This document shows positions 23,921 to 35,659 of a stretch of DNA of 64,000 bases, piece after piece. Position 1 is the first letter of the stretch; each line of letters begins with the position of its first letter. The position numbers and the translations under genes were made by a program. Where the stretch lies: contig CAVXFH010000002.1 in assembly GCA_963761035.1 (NCBI GenBank), forward strand, positions 2,480,001-2,544,000, written 5' to 3'. Below the pieces are notes generated by a model. That model ran no database searches, was not told the origin of the DNA, and saw only the letters and a list, made by a program, of their open reading frames with translations. The DNA is from JARRQJ01 sp963761035. Lineage in GTDB: Bacteria; Pseudomonadota; Gammaproteobacteria; DRLM01.

Positions 23921-26203
23921 TCAAACCGGAGACGCGTTACGACGCCGGCGGCGGGCGGCGGGTAACAGCGCTACCAGCGACAGCCAGTCTATCGAACCGC
24001 CGCCGCTGGTGCCGCCGAAATTGTTACCGCCCGCGCCGCTGCCGCTGAGGGTAGGTATGGTCACGGTGACCGACTTAAGATTGTCCGGGCGGAAGTTGTC
24101 GGCTTCATCGGATTTGACCTCGCCGCCCAGCGAAAATGACCCGGCCGCCGTGGCAAGTGTAGCTGCAAAAAAATCAACGGATTTATAGGCGTCGATCGAG
24201 GCAACGGTACAGGTGAAGCCAGCGGCGGTCTGAGTGCAGGTTCCGCCGCTACTGCCGGCATTGAGGCTGGTGATGCTGAGCCACGGCAGTGCGGGAAGTT
24301 TGCCGGTCAGAACTACATTGGTGGCCGCAACAGGTCCTTTGTTGTCCACCGACAGGGTGAAAGTGGTTTGAACGGCGTCGTTTTGCGGCGGAGCGTTTTG
24401 AAATTGGATATCCAGGGTCAAGTCCAAAACATTGAAGTTGGTATTGGTCAAGCTGATTTCGTAGGCGCCGATGTCGCAGAGTCCGTCGCCCTCGTCGCGC
24501 TTAAAGCCGCGCTCGTCGATTATCGGACAGCTCGCCAAGTCGCCGGCATTGTGGGCGGGTCCGGTATCCTTGATGGCGTATGTCAATAAGGCCGTTACGT
24601 CGCCGCCGTTATAGACCAGTCCGCTGCTGAACAAGCTGGAGGGAGAGGCGTTTCTGATATCCGTGGATTGAGTAAAGCCGCAGGTATTGGCGGTTTCGAT
24701 ATTGTGGCCGTTGGAATTAATCAAATTCACTATTCCGCCGGGGAAAGCGGTCAGGTCCACTGTGTCACCCGCGGACGGTGTCAAGTTCACGCCGAAACAA
24801 TTGTCGCCAGCGCTATTGCCGTTGCTGTCGCCGATGATGGTGTTGACGAACTTAGTGTGGATCGTTGCGACGGTCTTGCCAGTAGTGTCTTTGCCGGTGG
24901 CCCCATTGGCGCAGGTGAGGGGCGGGGTTGTGCTCTCGTCTTTATTGCCGCAGGCGTAGACCTCGCTGCCGCCCGTAGTAGCGCTGTTGTCGAATAGGGT
25001 GGAATTGGTGGACAGTACTTCGTTGTGGTTGTAAAGGCCCCCCCCTATAAGCGCACTATTGGCGCTGATGGTGGTATTGAAGATATTGAGGATGCCGCCG
25101 CCGCTGTTGAAGACGCCGGCCCCGGCGCCGCCTGTCCCGACGGTGCAGCTCGTCCCGTCGCAGCCCAGGGCCTGGTTGCCGTAAATCGTTGTGCTGCCGA
25201 TGTCCATGGTGCCGACGTTGTCGATGCCCCCGCCATTCTGCGGGGCGATATTGTCGTGTATCGCCGAGCGGTTTATCGACATGCTGCCGCTGCTGCCATT
25301 CTCTATGCCGCCGCCCGTAGTGCCAGCGGTATTGGTTTCGACGATGCTGGTATCGACGGAGACCCTGCCGAAGAGGTTGCGGATTGCCGCGCCGATCGGC
25401 GCCTTGTTGTTGCTCAACGTAGAACCGATGATAGTGGTAGTGATGAGGTTAGGGCCGATGCCGGAAACTCCTTCGTTTTGTATGGCGCCGCCGCCCTCGG
25501 AGCCGGTCTGGTTAAAGACTTCGTTGTTATCGATGATGCAATTGGTAATAGTCAAAATCCCATTGTTGTAGATGCCGCCGCCGCCGCCGCCGGAGATAGT
25601 GGTTTCCACTTTGTTGCCGCTGACTGTGATGGCGTTTAGGCTCAAGTTACCGGGCGGGGTCAAGTAGGCGATGCCCCCGGGGGCCAATATGCCGTCATTG
25701 ATCAATATGCCCCCGCCGTTTTCGTTCGTGACATGGCCGTTGCGGATGGTGATGTTGGAAAGGGTGGCGTTGGCCCCGCTCATAATCTGGAATACCCGGT
25801 CAGTGGCATTGCCATCGATGAAGGTATTGTCGCTTCCGGCGCCTGTAATGGTGAGATCGGCGGTGATATCCAGGTCGCCCGTGGCGGCCAAGTTCTCTCC
25901 GCTGCCGACGAGAGTTAAGACATAGTTCCCAGCGGGCAAAATGATCGTATCGCTACCGGCTGTACCGTTGGCCTGTTGGACGGCCGCGCGCAGGGTACAG
26001 GTCCCGGTACCGTTGCACATGCCGGCGCTTAGAGGCAAATCGACGGTGCTGTTCACCGTGAAGGTAGCTGCCTGGCCGGCAGTCGCTATGAACATCCAAA
26101 TAAGGGCTTGGATGAAGGAGGACAATTTGGTCCTCACTCCCTGGAGAGTTTCATGCGGGAAAAAACCGACGTTCATATAGGAATCTTTATCATGAACTCT
26201 CAT
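23921..26203 (-). CDS. Exported beta-helix surface protein with GlyGly-CTERM-like sorting tail
   Basis: A 760-aa protein. A signal peptide (about residues 25-45, ending ATAGQA) precedes a CSLREA-type domain (CTLRAAVQQANG followed by SDTIILPAGNYVL). Then come right-handed beta-helix repeats (SNITIRNGHVTNENGGGI, TTIYGNQALG) and a DUF11-like segment near residue 640. It ends GGGSIDWLSLVALLPAARRR: a Gly-rich stretch, one hydrophobic helix and an Arg cluster. This is the tripartite GlyGly-CTERM type signal, cut by rhombosortase and usually linked to type II secretion. No sorting enzyme lies in the window. The start could also be the ATG at 26176. Confidence 0.82.
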   Translation of the reverse strand: MRVHDKDSYMNVGFFPHETLQGVRTKLSSFIQALIWMFIATAGQAATFTVNSTVDLPLSAGMCNGTGTCTLRAAVQQANGTAGSDTIILPAGNYVLTLVGSGENLAATGDLDITADLTITGAGSDNTFIDGNATDRVFQIMSGANATLSNITIRNGHVTNENGGGILINDGILAPGGIAYLTPPGNLSLNAITVSGNKVETTISGGGGGGIYNNGILTITNCIIDNNEVFNQTGSEGGGAIQNEGVSGIGPNLITTTIIGSTLSNNKAPIGAAIRNLFGRVSVDTSIVETNTAGTTGGGIENGSSGSMSINRSAIHDNIAPQNGGGIDNVGTMDIGSTTIYGNQALGCDGTSCTVGTGGAGAGVFNSGGGILNIFNTTISANSALIGGGLYNHNEVLSTNSTLFDNSATTGGSEVYACGNKDESTTPPLTCANGATGKDTTGKTVATIHTKFVNTIIGDSNGNSAGDNCFGVNLTPSAGDTVDLTAFPGGIVNLINSNGHNIETANTCGFTQSTDIRNASPSSLFSSGLVYNGGDVTALLTYAIKDTGPAHNAGDLASCPIIDERGFKRDEGDGLCDIGAYEISLTNTNFNVLDLTLDIQFQNAPPQNDAVQTTFTLSVDNKGPVAATNVVLTGKLPALPWLSITSLNAGSSGGTCTQTAAGFTCTVASIDAYKSVDFFAATLATAAGSFSLGGEVKSDEADNFRPDNLKSVTVTIPTLSGSGAGGNNFGGTSGGGSIDWLSLVALLPAARRRRRNASPV

Positions 26204-26346
26204 TACTCATTAAAGGTGTGTCATTGTAGTGTCTTAAATTATTAACCTTTCCGATCGGGTCGGGGTCGTTAACCCTGTTGCCAGGCAGCCGGATTCATAT
26301 ATCATAAGATATATGCTGGGGCGCTTAGCTATTTTAATTTCTATAT

Positions 26347-26511
26347 TCAATTAGATAGAGCAGTTTCTGCCGGGGTATCAAATATATCCTGTATCTTATC
26401 ACGCGCTTTATTGAAACCTGTAGCAATGTCATCAAGATAATGGCTTAAGTTCATTAATGAATAACGATAATCATTGCTATGCATCTTTACAATGCCTCTG
26501 AATTTATTCAC
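26347..26511 (-). pseudogene. Possible gene remnant or small protein upstream of the beta-helix gene
   Basis: In an AT-rich 394-bp gap, the minus strand keeps a protein-like open frame ending NKARDKIQDIFDTPAETALSN at a TGA (26347-26349). It is open up to about 26550 and preceded by a stop. A GTG at 26511 with AGGGAG three bases upstream could start it (54 residues); an ATG lies further inside. The helical, charged composition looks coding, but I recognise no family. It may be the 3' remnant of a lost gene. Confidence 0.3.
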
Positions 26512-26597
26512 TAACTCCCTATTTGGCAGCGGGATTGTCGCAGGGTTGATTCAGGTGGGTTCCCGTCGGCTGTTTGGCTATATAGGGTATATGGCGA

Positions 26598-26996
26598 TCA
26601 CCTCAATCGCCCATTTTCTACGCCAGAGTCGATGAGTTCGGTATCATCGTCAGCGTACGGGGGAGACGAGCAACATAACAGGCGCAATTCCCCTTGACCC
26701 GGATTACTGAGGGAATGGGGTACACCGGCAGGGATGCAAATGGTGTCGCCGATCGCCACGGCAAATTCGACGTCCCCCAGACGCATCAATCCGCTTCCGG
26801 CGGTGATGTGATAGATCTCCTCGCTGTGATGATGGCGGTGAGCCGCGGTGTCGCTCTCGGCCGGTACGATGGCCTCCGCCAGGCTTTGCCCGCGATTGCC
26901 GTGGATGTTAGGGTGCATCAATTCGCGGATAATGGATCCGTCCTTGGTTACGAAGGGCGTAGCCTGTTCATAGGAACTGCTCATGCGCTTTGTCAT
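26598..26996 (-). CDS. Cupin domain-containing protein
   Basis: A 132-aa single-domain cupin. Motif 1 is AHRHHHSEEIYHITAGSG (metal-binding His and Glu) and motif 2 is GDTICIPAGVPHSLSN (third His). Such small cupins bind a metal and act as isomerases, dioxygenases or sensors; the substrate cannot be told. I place the start at MTKRMSSSYEQATPF (26996); the open frame goes 21 residues further but with no supporting site. It is divergent from clpB. Confidence 0.8.
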   Translation of the reverse strand: MTKRMSSSYEQATPFVTKDGSIIRELMHPNIHGNRGQSLAEAIVPAESDTAAHRHHHSEEIYHITAGSGLMRLGDVEFAVAIGDTICIPAGVPHSLSNPGQGELRLLCCSSPPYADDDTELIDSGVENGRLR

Positions 26997-27296
26997 GGCG
27001 GGATGGTAGCGTAATTGGGCTGTTTGCTCAAAGGCATCGCCGTCCCATTGAGATGGCAAGAATACTGAGACTATTTGGTTTCCGAATGTTCCATTGGACT
27101 TTGTGAAGGACGACGATTATCCAAGTTTAGCGGCAGGGTACCGTTGCTTGCGCCTAGAGTTTACAAAATCGTCGTCCGCTTCCCCAGAGGCGCTGAAATC
27201 GAGGATCATCCGTTCTTCGGCCTTGCCCGGGGTTTCTGAGACAGAATAGATTTCAGCTTAAATATAAATATAGAGATACGCAATCACCCTAAGGTA

Positions 27297-27325
27297 CTTG
27301 AAAGCCCTAAAGTTACTCCCCATTT
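27297..27325 (+). promoter_or_regulatory. Sigma-32 heat-shock promoter for clpB
   Basis: CTTGAAA (27297-27303) and CCCCATTT (27318-27325) separated by exactly 14 bp match the RpoH consensus (CTTGAA, 13-14 bp, CCCCATNT). It lies 48 bp upstream of the clpB ATG. An in-frame TTG within the -35 element would extend the clpB frame but cannot be the start if this promoter is used. Confidence 0.88.
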
Positions 27326-27372
27326 ATACGGTAACAAATACAGCGAGATACTTGAGAAGGGGTATTCATTAC

Positions 27373-29970
27373 ATGCGCATGGACAAACTCACCAGCAAAT
27401 TTCAAATGGCCCTGGCCGATGCCCAGAGTCTGGCCGTGGGACGCGATCATCAATTTATCGAGCCCGTTCATTTGATGATTGCGCTGCTCGATCAGGCCGG
27501 CGGCACGGTTCGCCATTTGTTGAGTCAGGCCGACGTCAATGTCAATCAGCTGCGTTCGCATCTGGGAGAGGCCCTGGAACGTCTGCCTCGGGTGGAAGGC
27601 GCGGCGGGTGAAGTGCACATTTCCAATGACTTGGGGCGATTGCTAAACGTTACCGATAAATTGGCGCAGACCCGCAAAGATCAGTATATCTCCAGCGAGC
27701 TGTTCGTGCTGGCGGCCTTGGAGGATCGCGGGGCCCTAGGCGATATGCTGCGCAAGGCCGGGGCGGCCAAGGGTTCCATCGAGCAGGCCATCGACAAACT
27801 GCGCGGCGGGCAGAAGGTGGACGATCCCAATGCCGAAGAGCAACGCCAGGCCCTGGAAAAATTCACCATCGATCTTACCGAGCGCGTCGAGCAAGGCAAG
27901 CTGGACCCGGTGATCGGCCGCGATGAAGAGATCCGCCGCACCATCCAGGTTCTGCAGCGCCGCACCAAGAACAATCCGGTTTTGATCGGCGAACCGGGGG
28001 TGGGCAAGACCGCCATCGTGGAAGGTCTGGCGCAGCGCATCGTCAACGGCGAGGTGCCGGAGGGACTGCGCGGCAAACGTATCCTCTCCCTGGACATGGG
28101 CGCCTTGATCGCCGGCGCCAAGTTTCGCGGCGAATTCGAGGAGCGTCTCAAGGCGGTGCTCAATGATCTCAAGAAACAGGAAGGCCAGATCATCCTGTTC
28201 ATCGACGAGTTGCATACTGTGGTGGGCGCCGGCAAGGCGGAGGGCGCCATGGACGCCGGCAATATGTTGAAGCCGGCGCTGGCGCGCGGTGAATTGCACT
28301 GCGTAGGCGCCACCACCTTGGACGAATACCGCCAGTATATCGAGAAGGATGCGGCCCTGGAGCGGCGCTTCCAGAAGGTATTGGTGGACGAGCCGAGCGT
28401 GGAAGACACCATCGCCATCCTGCGCGGCTTGAAGGAAAAATACGAGGTGCACCACGGCGTGGAAATCACCGATCCCGCCATTATCGCCGCGGCGACCTTA
28501 TCTCATCGCTATATCACGGACCGCAATCTTCCCGACAAGGCCATTGATCTGATCGACGAGGCGGCCAGCCGCATCCGCATTGAGATCGACTCCAAGCCCG
28601 AGACCATGGACCGCCTCGACCGCCGCCTCATTCAATTGAAGATTGAGCGCGAGGCCCTGAAAAAGGAGGGTGACGAGGCCTCCAAGAAACGCCTGGAGAC
28701 CCTGCAGACCGAGATCGCCAAGCTGGAGCGCGAATATTCCGACCTGGAAGAGGTGTGGAAGGCGGAGAAGGCTGCCCTGCAAGGCACGCAACACATCAAG
28801 GAAGAGCTGGACCGTGTCCGTCTTGAACTGGAAACGGCGCGGCGCGCCGGCGATCTCAGCCGCATGTCGGAGTTGCAGTACGGCCGCATCCCGGAGCTGG
28901 AAAAACGCCTGGCCCAGGCCAGCGAGGCGGAAACCCGGGAGATGACCCTGCTGCGCAATAAAGTCACTGAAGAAGAGATCGCCGAGGTGGTCTCCAAGTG
29001 GACCGGTGTACCGGTGTCCAAGATGCTGGAAGGCGAGCGCGAGAAACTGCTGCACATGGAAGAGGCCCTGCAGAAGCGCGTGGTGGGTCAGGGCGAGGCG
29101 GTTCGCGCCGTGTCCGATGCCATCCGCCGCGCCCGTTCCGGGCTGGCCGATCCCAACCGGCCCAGCGGTTCTTTCCTGTTTCTCGGCCCCACCGGCGTGG
29201 GCAAGACCGAATTGACCAAGGCCCTGGCCGCTTTCCTATTCGACACGGAAGAGGCCATGATTCGCATCGACATGTCGGAGTTCATGGAGAAGCACTCGGT
29301 GGCGCGGCTGATCGGCGCGCCGCCCGGCTACGTCGGCTATGAGGAAGGCGGTTATCTCACCGAGGCGGTGCGGCGCCGGCCCTATTCCGTGATCCTGCTC
29401 GACGAGGTAGAGAAGGCTCACCCGGAAGTATTCAACGTCTTGCTGCAAGTCCTTGATGACGGCCGCCTCACCGACGGTCACGGCCGCACTGTGGACTTCC
29501 GAAACACGGTGATCGTCATGACCTCCAATCTGGGCTCGCAATTGATTCAGGAATTGTCGGGCGAAGAAAACTATCGGGAGATGAAGGCGGCGGTGATGGA
29601 GATCGTGACCAAGCATTTTCGTCCCGAGTTCATCAACCGCATCGACGAGGCGGTGGTATTCCATCCCCTGGGACGCGAGCATATCCGCGCCATCACCGAT
29701 ATCCAGCTCGCCTATCTGCGCCGGCGTTTGAAGGAACGCGACATGGATATCGTGCTGACCGACGCGGCCAAGGACAAACTGGGCGAGGCGGGTTTCGACC
29801 CGGTGTACGGCGCGCGGCCGTTGAAACGGGCCATCCAGCAACTGGTGGAAAACCCGCTGGCCCAGGATATCCTCGCCGGCCGTTTCAACCCCGGCGACCT
29901 CATCGAGGTGGATTTGGCCGGAAATAAACTACAGTTCGGCAAGGGAACCGTGAAACAAACGGTTTCCTAG
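27373..29970 (+). CDS. clpB: ATP-dependent chaperone ClpB
   Basis: An 865-aa disaggregase that works with DnaK to rescue aggregated proteins after heat stress. It has a Clp N domain (MRMDKLTSKFQMALADAQS), nucleotide-binding domain 1 with GEPGVGKTAI, a long coiled-coil middle domain (about residues 400-530) and nucleotide-binding domain 2 with GPTGVGKTELTK. GYVGYEEGG is the pore loop of the second ring. The start at 27373 matches the E. coli N-terminus and follows GAGAAGGGG. The upstream sigma-32 promoter explains its regulation. Confidence 0.98.
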   Translation: MRMDKLTSKFQMALADAQSLAVGRDHQFIEPVHLMIALLDQAGGTVRHLLSQADVNVNQLRSHLGEALERLPRVEGAAGEVHISNDLGRLLNVTDKLAQTRKDQYISSELFVLAALEDRGALGDMLRKAGAAKGSIEQAIDKLRGGQKVDDPNAEEQRQALEKFTIDLTERVEQGKLDPVIGRDEEIRRTIQVLQRRTKNNPVLIGEPGVGKTAIVEGLAQRIVNGEVPEGLRGKRILSLDMGALIAGAKFRGEFEERLKAVLNDLKKQEGQIILFIDELHTVVGAGKAEGAMDAGNMLKPALARGELHCVGATTLDEYRQYIEKDAALERRFQKVLVDEPSVEDTIAILRGLKEKYEVHHGVEITDPAIIAAATLSHRYITDRNLPDKAIDLIDEAASRIRIEIDSKPETMDRLDRRLIQLKIEREALKKEGDEASKKRLETLQTEIAKLEREYSDLEEVWKAEKAALQGTQHIKEELDRVRLELETARRAGDLSRMSELQYGRIPELEKRLAQASEAETREMTLLRNKVTEEEIAEVVSKWTGVPVSKMLEGEREKLLHMEEALQKRVVGQGEAVRAVSDAIRRARSGLADPNRPSGSFLFLGPTGVGKTELTKALAAFLFDTEEAMIRIDMSEFMEKHSVARLIGAPPGYVGYEEGGYLTEAVRRRPYSVILLDEVEKAHPEVFNVLLQVLDDGRLTDGHGRTVDFRNTVIVMTSNLGSQLIQELSGEENYREMKAAVMEIVTKHFRPEFINRIDEAVVFHPLGREHIRAITDIQLAYLRRRLKERDMDIVLTDAAKDKLGEAGFDPVYGARPLKRAIQQLVENPLAQDILAGRFNPGDLIEVDLAGNKLQFGKGTVKQTVS

Positions 29971-29972
29971 GG

Positions 29973-32135
<2,163 letters not shown>

Positions 32136-32335
32136 AACGTTAGTACAAAGCGTATTGCGGCTGACTATTCTAATGGAAGTCGAGACAACAAGATATTGAA
32201 TGATGACGGAGTCGACCGTACCCCATATTCAGACCCAAGCTTGATGTGCGAATTTGCGTCATATCGAGCAGTCCGCTGGGCGAACGGTATCGGTGGTCGG
32301 CTGCAATCGGTTCTTTTCGCTAGCGCATTTCAATT

Positions 32336-34915
32336 TCACTTGGCAAACGGGCGGTGTCCAGGTAAGACGTTACAAAGATAGGTTTCCAAGGGCGCGGCCA
32401 GGCCGATGCTGTGTCCTTGCACGTAATCCACGCCAATGCCTTTCATAAATGTCAGGATCTCCTCGGTTTCAACGCATTCCGCGATGGTTTTCTTGCCGAG
32501 TTGATGGGCGATCTCGTTCATGGAGCGCACCATGGTGCGGTCCAGTTCGTTTTCCGCGATATTTTTGATATAGGAGCCGTCGATCTTGAGGTAGTCCGCG
32601 GGCAGGTGGCGCAGGTAGTGAAACGAGCAAAACCCGGTGCCGAAATCGTCCAGCGCAAAATGGCAACCCAGTTTGCGCAATTGATGGATCATACGCTGCG
32701 TTTGATTGATATTGGCGACGCTGGCGGTTTCGGTGATTTCAAAGATGATCCGGTTGGGCTCCACTCCATAGCTTCGCAGCTGCTCCTTGATGAAGGGCAA
32801 CAACTCCGGGTCGGCGAAGGCGCGCCCCGACAGATTGACGGCAAGTTGCGCCAGCCATGCATGCTGGCAAAGTAATTCGATGGATTGTTTGATGACCCAT
32901 CGGTCCAGTACATGAATCTGTCCCGCCTTTTCCAGTGCCGGGATAAAGACGCCCGGCGCGATGGGGCCTACCGAGTCCGCCGGGTGCAAGCGCAATAGGG
33001 CTTCAAAGTGATTGATGGTTCCGGTGGCGATTTCCAGGATAGGTTGTATATACAGCTCCAGGCGGTTTTCGCCGATGGCCTGTCTTACGCGATGCGCCCA
33101 ATCGATGCATTGCCTGAGTTCGTCGCTGTCCCTGTCCGCGGGATCGTAGCGGTGTACCAGATTGCGTCCGCGGTTTTTTGCCACGAAACTGGCCTTATCC
33201 GCCTGGATCAAGTGCTCGGACCCCGACGACAGGCTGCCGTCGATGATGCTGATGCCGATGCTGCAACCGATGGCGATATGATGGCCGTCGCGCTCGTAGT
33301 GGTAATTATTCAGTACTTCAATAAGGCTATTGGCGACCGACGCGGCTTGTTGAGGATTGGTGTGAGTCAAAAGCATGGCGAATTCGTCGCCGCCGATTCG
33401 GCACAGCAGATCCGCGTTCCGGGTTCGCGAGGCCAGCAACTCCGCCACTTCCTTTAAGACGATATCGCCTTCACGGTGGCTCAAGGTGTCGTTCACCATC
33501 TGAAAATGATCGAGATCGATGTAGAGCAGGGCATGGGGGGCCACGGAGCGCGCACTCCCGGCCACCATGTGCTCCAAGCTGGTTTCGAAGTAACGGCGGT
33601 TGTACAAGCCCGTCAGGGAATCATGAATCGCCAGGTGTTCCAGCTGTTGTGTGGCCAGTTTGCGTTCGGTGATGTCGGAGAGGTGGCCAAAGATGGAATC
33701 GCCGTTCAACCCGTCCAGTTGTTGCTTGACGTCGAGGCTGATCTCGGTCCACAGGGTTTCTCCCCGTTTGTTGATCAGACGCACTTCCTGCTGATGATGG
33801 ACCTTGCGTCCCTGAGCGAGGGAATGGATGACGGAGTGATATTGGCCGCGGTCGTCGGGATGCAGGAAATTGTACAGAAGACTGCCGATACTCTCGCTTA
33901 CCTTATAGCCGCTTAATTCTTCCCAGGCGCGGTTGAGGAAGCGCAGGTTGCCTTGGCTGTCGAGTTCGAGGATCACAGAACTTAAATTATCCAGGAGACG
34001 CTGATGGGCAGCGGCGATTTCGGAATAGTTTTCCTGGGCAGTCTTAAGGTTCCGGGTACGCTCCGAGAGTTGCTGATTGCTGACCAGCCAGTCGTTGCGA
34101 CGCACCGCTATTTCGCAAATTTGACGCAGCTGGTTGGCATTGAAGGGTTTTGGGATAAAGTCCACGGCGCCGCCCAGCATTAGATCTTTGCAGCGCTCCA
34201 TGCTGCCGTCAGCAGTCATGATGACCACCGCCTGCCGGCTATCTTCATTTAAAATGTGGCTCAATACTTCCGGGCCCGCCATCTTCGGCAACATCACATC
34301 CAGCAGGACCAGATCATGTCGCTGTTCCCGCCAGGCATTAAGCCCGGAGTGGCCGTCGGTGACGACCTCGATATCGAAACGGTGGCGCAGCATTTTCATC
34401 ACGATGATGACGGTGTCGGGGTCGTCTTCGATTATGAGCAGGCGCGGCTTCTTGAGGGGGGTCGGCAGGTCGGTCAAGAGATCGCGCACCGCCGCGGACA
34501 GTTCACCGCGGTTTTGCAGTGGCAGCGACAGGAAGCGATTAATCCCGCATTCTCGTGCGGTAATCTCGGCGATACGATCGCCGAAGGTGGCGGACACGGC
34601 GATGATAGGAGTGGTGTCCAAGCACGAAAACAATCCCGATCGCACCATGCGCGCCAGACGCCAGCCATCGATATGAGGCATATGGACGTCGGTAATTAAT
34701 AAATCGACAGGATTGAGGCGCAGTTGCTTGACGGCTTCATTGCCGTCGGCAGCCTCGATGATATGGGTGTAGCCGGATTTCTTTAATATCCTCGCCAGCA
34801 GTTCGCGAAGGTCCACATGGTCATTCACCAATAAGATGCGGGGTATGCGCCGATTTTCGCCGTCTTGTTGGTTTCGAGCGGGAAATTGGATGATGTCCTT
34901 ATTGGGGAGGCTCAT
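32336..34915 (-). CDS. Response-regulator c-di-GMP protein: REC-REC-PAS-GGDEF-EAL
   Basis: An 859-aa cytoplasmic protein. Receiver 1 (about 25-147) keeps phospho-acceptor Asp76, but the conserved Lys of its KP motif is Leu131 (SLPL) and one acidic-pair residue is Asn31, so it is degenerate. Receiver 2 (about 157-272) is complete with Asp206 and Lys256. A PAS domain (about 305-420) follows. The GGDEF domain has an intact GGDEF at 508-512 and an RNAD inhibitory site at 499-502. The EAL domain has FEALLRL at 637, VNLSG, EITET, DDFGTG and LKIDGSYIKN, so both cyclase and phosphodiesterase motifs are intact. No histidine kinase gene is adjacent. Confidence 0.93.
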   Translation of the reverse strand: MSLPNKDIIQFPARNQQDGENRRIPRILLVNDHVDLRELLARILKKSGYTHIIEAADGNEAVKQLRLNPVDLLITDVHMPHIDGWRLARMVRSGLFSCLDTTPIIAVSATFGDRIAEITARECGINRFLSLPLQNRGELSAAVRDLLTDLPTPLKKPRLLIIEDDPDTVIIVMKMLRHRFDIEVVTDGHSGLNAWREQRHDLVLLDVMLPKMAGPEVLSHILNEDSRQAVVIMTADGSMERCKDLMLGGAVDFIPKPFNANQLRQICEIAVRRNDWLVSNQQLSERTRNLKTAQENYSEIAAAHQRLLDNLSSVILELDSQGNLRFLNRAWEELSGYKVSESIGSLLYNFLHPDDRGQYHSVIHSLAQGRKVHHQQEVRLINKRGETLWTEISLDVKQQLDGLNGDSIFGHLSDITERKLATQQLEHLAIHDSLTGLYNRRYFETSLEHMVAGSARSVAPHALLYIDLDHFQMVNDTLSHREGDIVLKEVAELLASRTRNADLLCRIGGDEFAMLLTHTNPQQAASVANSLIEVLNNYHYERDGHHIAIGCSIGISIIDGSLSSGSEHLIQADKASFVAKNRGRNLVHRYDPADRDSDELRQCIDWAHRVRQAIGENRLELYIQPILEIATGTINHFEALLRLHPADSVGPIAPGVFIPALEKAGQIHVLDRWVIKQSIELLCQHAWLAQLAVNLSGRAFADPELLPFIKEQLRSYGVEPNRIIFEITETASVANINQTQRMIHQLRKLGCHFALDDFGTGFCSFHYLRHLPADYLKIDGSYIKNIAENELDRTMVRSMNEIAHQLGKKTIAECVETEEILTFMKGIGVDYVQGHSIGLAAPLETYLCNVLPGHRPFAK

Positions 34916-35659
34916 TGCTCGGATCCTATTTATTGAAGAATGTTCCCATCAGTCTCTATAACGTCACAAATAGACGCCCTTCAATGCCCTTCCAAATGCG
35001 TAGGCCCGGTGATGGGCAATTGGAGCCTTCCTCGACTCGAAGCATCGCTTAAGCTTGTTATTTATGTTTTCGAATGCTTCACAAACAAGTCTCTATGTAT
35101 TTAACCTAAGACTTCTATCAATATTTTTTTGTGATGTCAATGTAATACATAGAATTTATAGCTTTGTCGCTGCTGCACATTTTTAACATTGTTGCGTCGC
35201 GGCGGAGAGAAGCCATCAAAGCGGGGAGGGTGCATTAATGGACGCGCCAGTCCTAGCGGATAAAAAAGAATAGAAGAAGATTTATCAATTTTGGAAGGGA
35301 AATAGGTGTGAAGAATAATGACCCAATCAAATAGTTTGTATCATAGCGGCGGTGGGGCGATGTAATTATTTGCCAAGGAAAAGACATCCTGCCGACCTGC
35401 AAGGAAGAGATGCTATTGGATGTGAGCTAGTCCCGCACTTCAACGATGAAATGGATGTCGCCATGAGAATAATCTCCGCCACACAAACATTAGGAATATG
35501 ATTCGAGACCGATGCGCAGGCCTCACGAACCTTGAAGAAAAAAGGCTGCCTAAGAAGGGGGAGTGCAGGATAAAGTGTGTTTGTCACCCGTGGTGATGAT
35601 GTTGAGTAGGGATGGGTGCCACTTGCATGGAGTGATGAAATTGAGCGGTAGTTTTTATT
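34916..35659. other. Long AT-rich intergenic region
   Basis: 744 bp between two divergently transcribed genes (the c-di-GMP protein and the Crp/Fnr regulator). It is AT-rich with scattered stop codons in all frames; the longest open frame is a 73-codon minus-strand one (35366-35587) with no family I recognise and no clear ribosome site. I found no tRNA, tandem repeat or FNR-type TTGAT-N4-ATCAA site. It should contain both promoters. Confidence 0.5.

Noticed and set aside
27681..29055. Long minus-strand open frames opposite clpB
   Set aside because: clpB is complete and conserved throughout; the antisense frames are Ser/Arg-rich or Leu-rich with no motifs.
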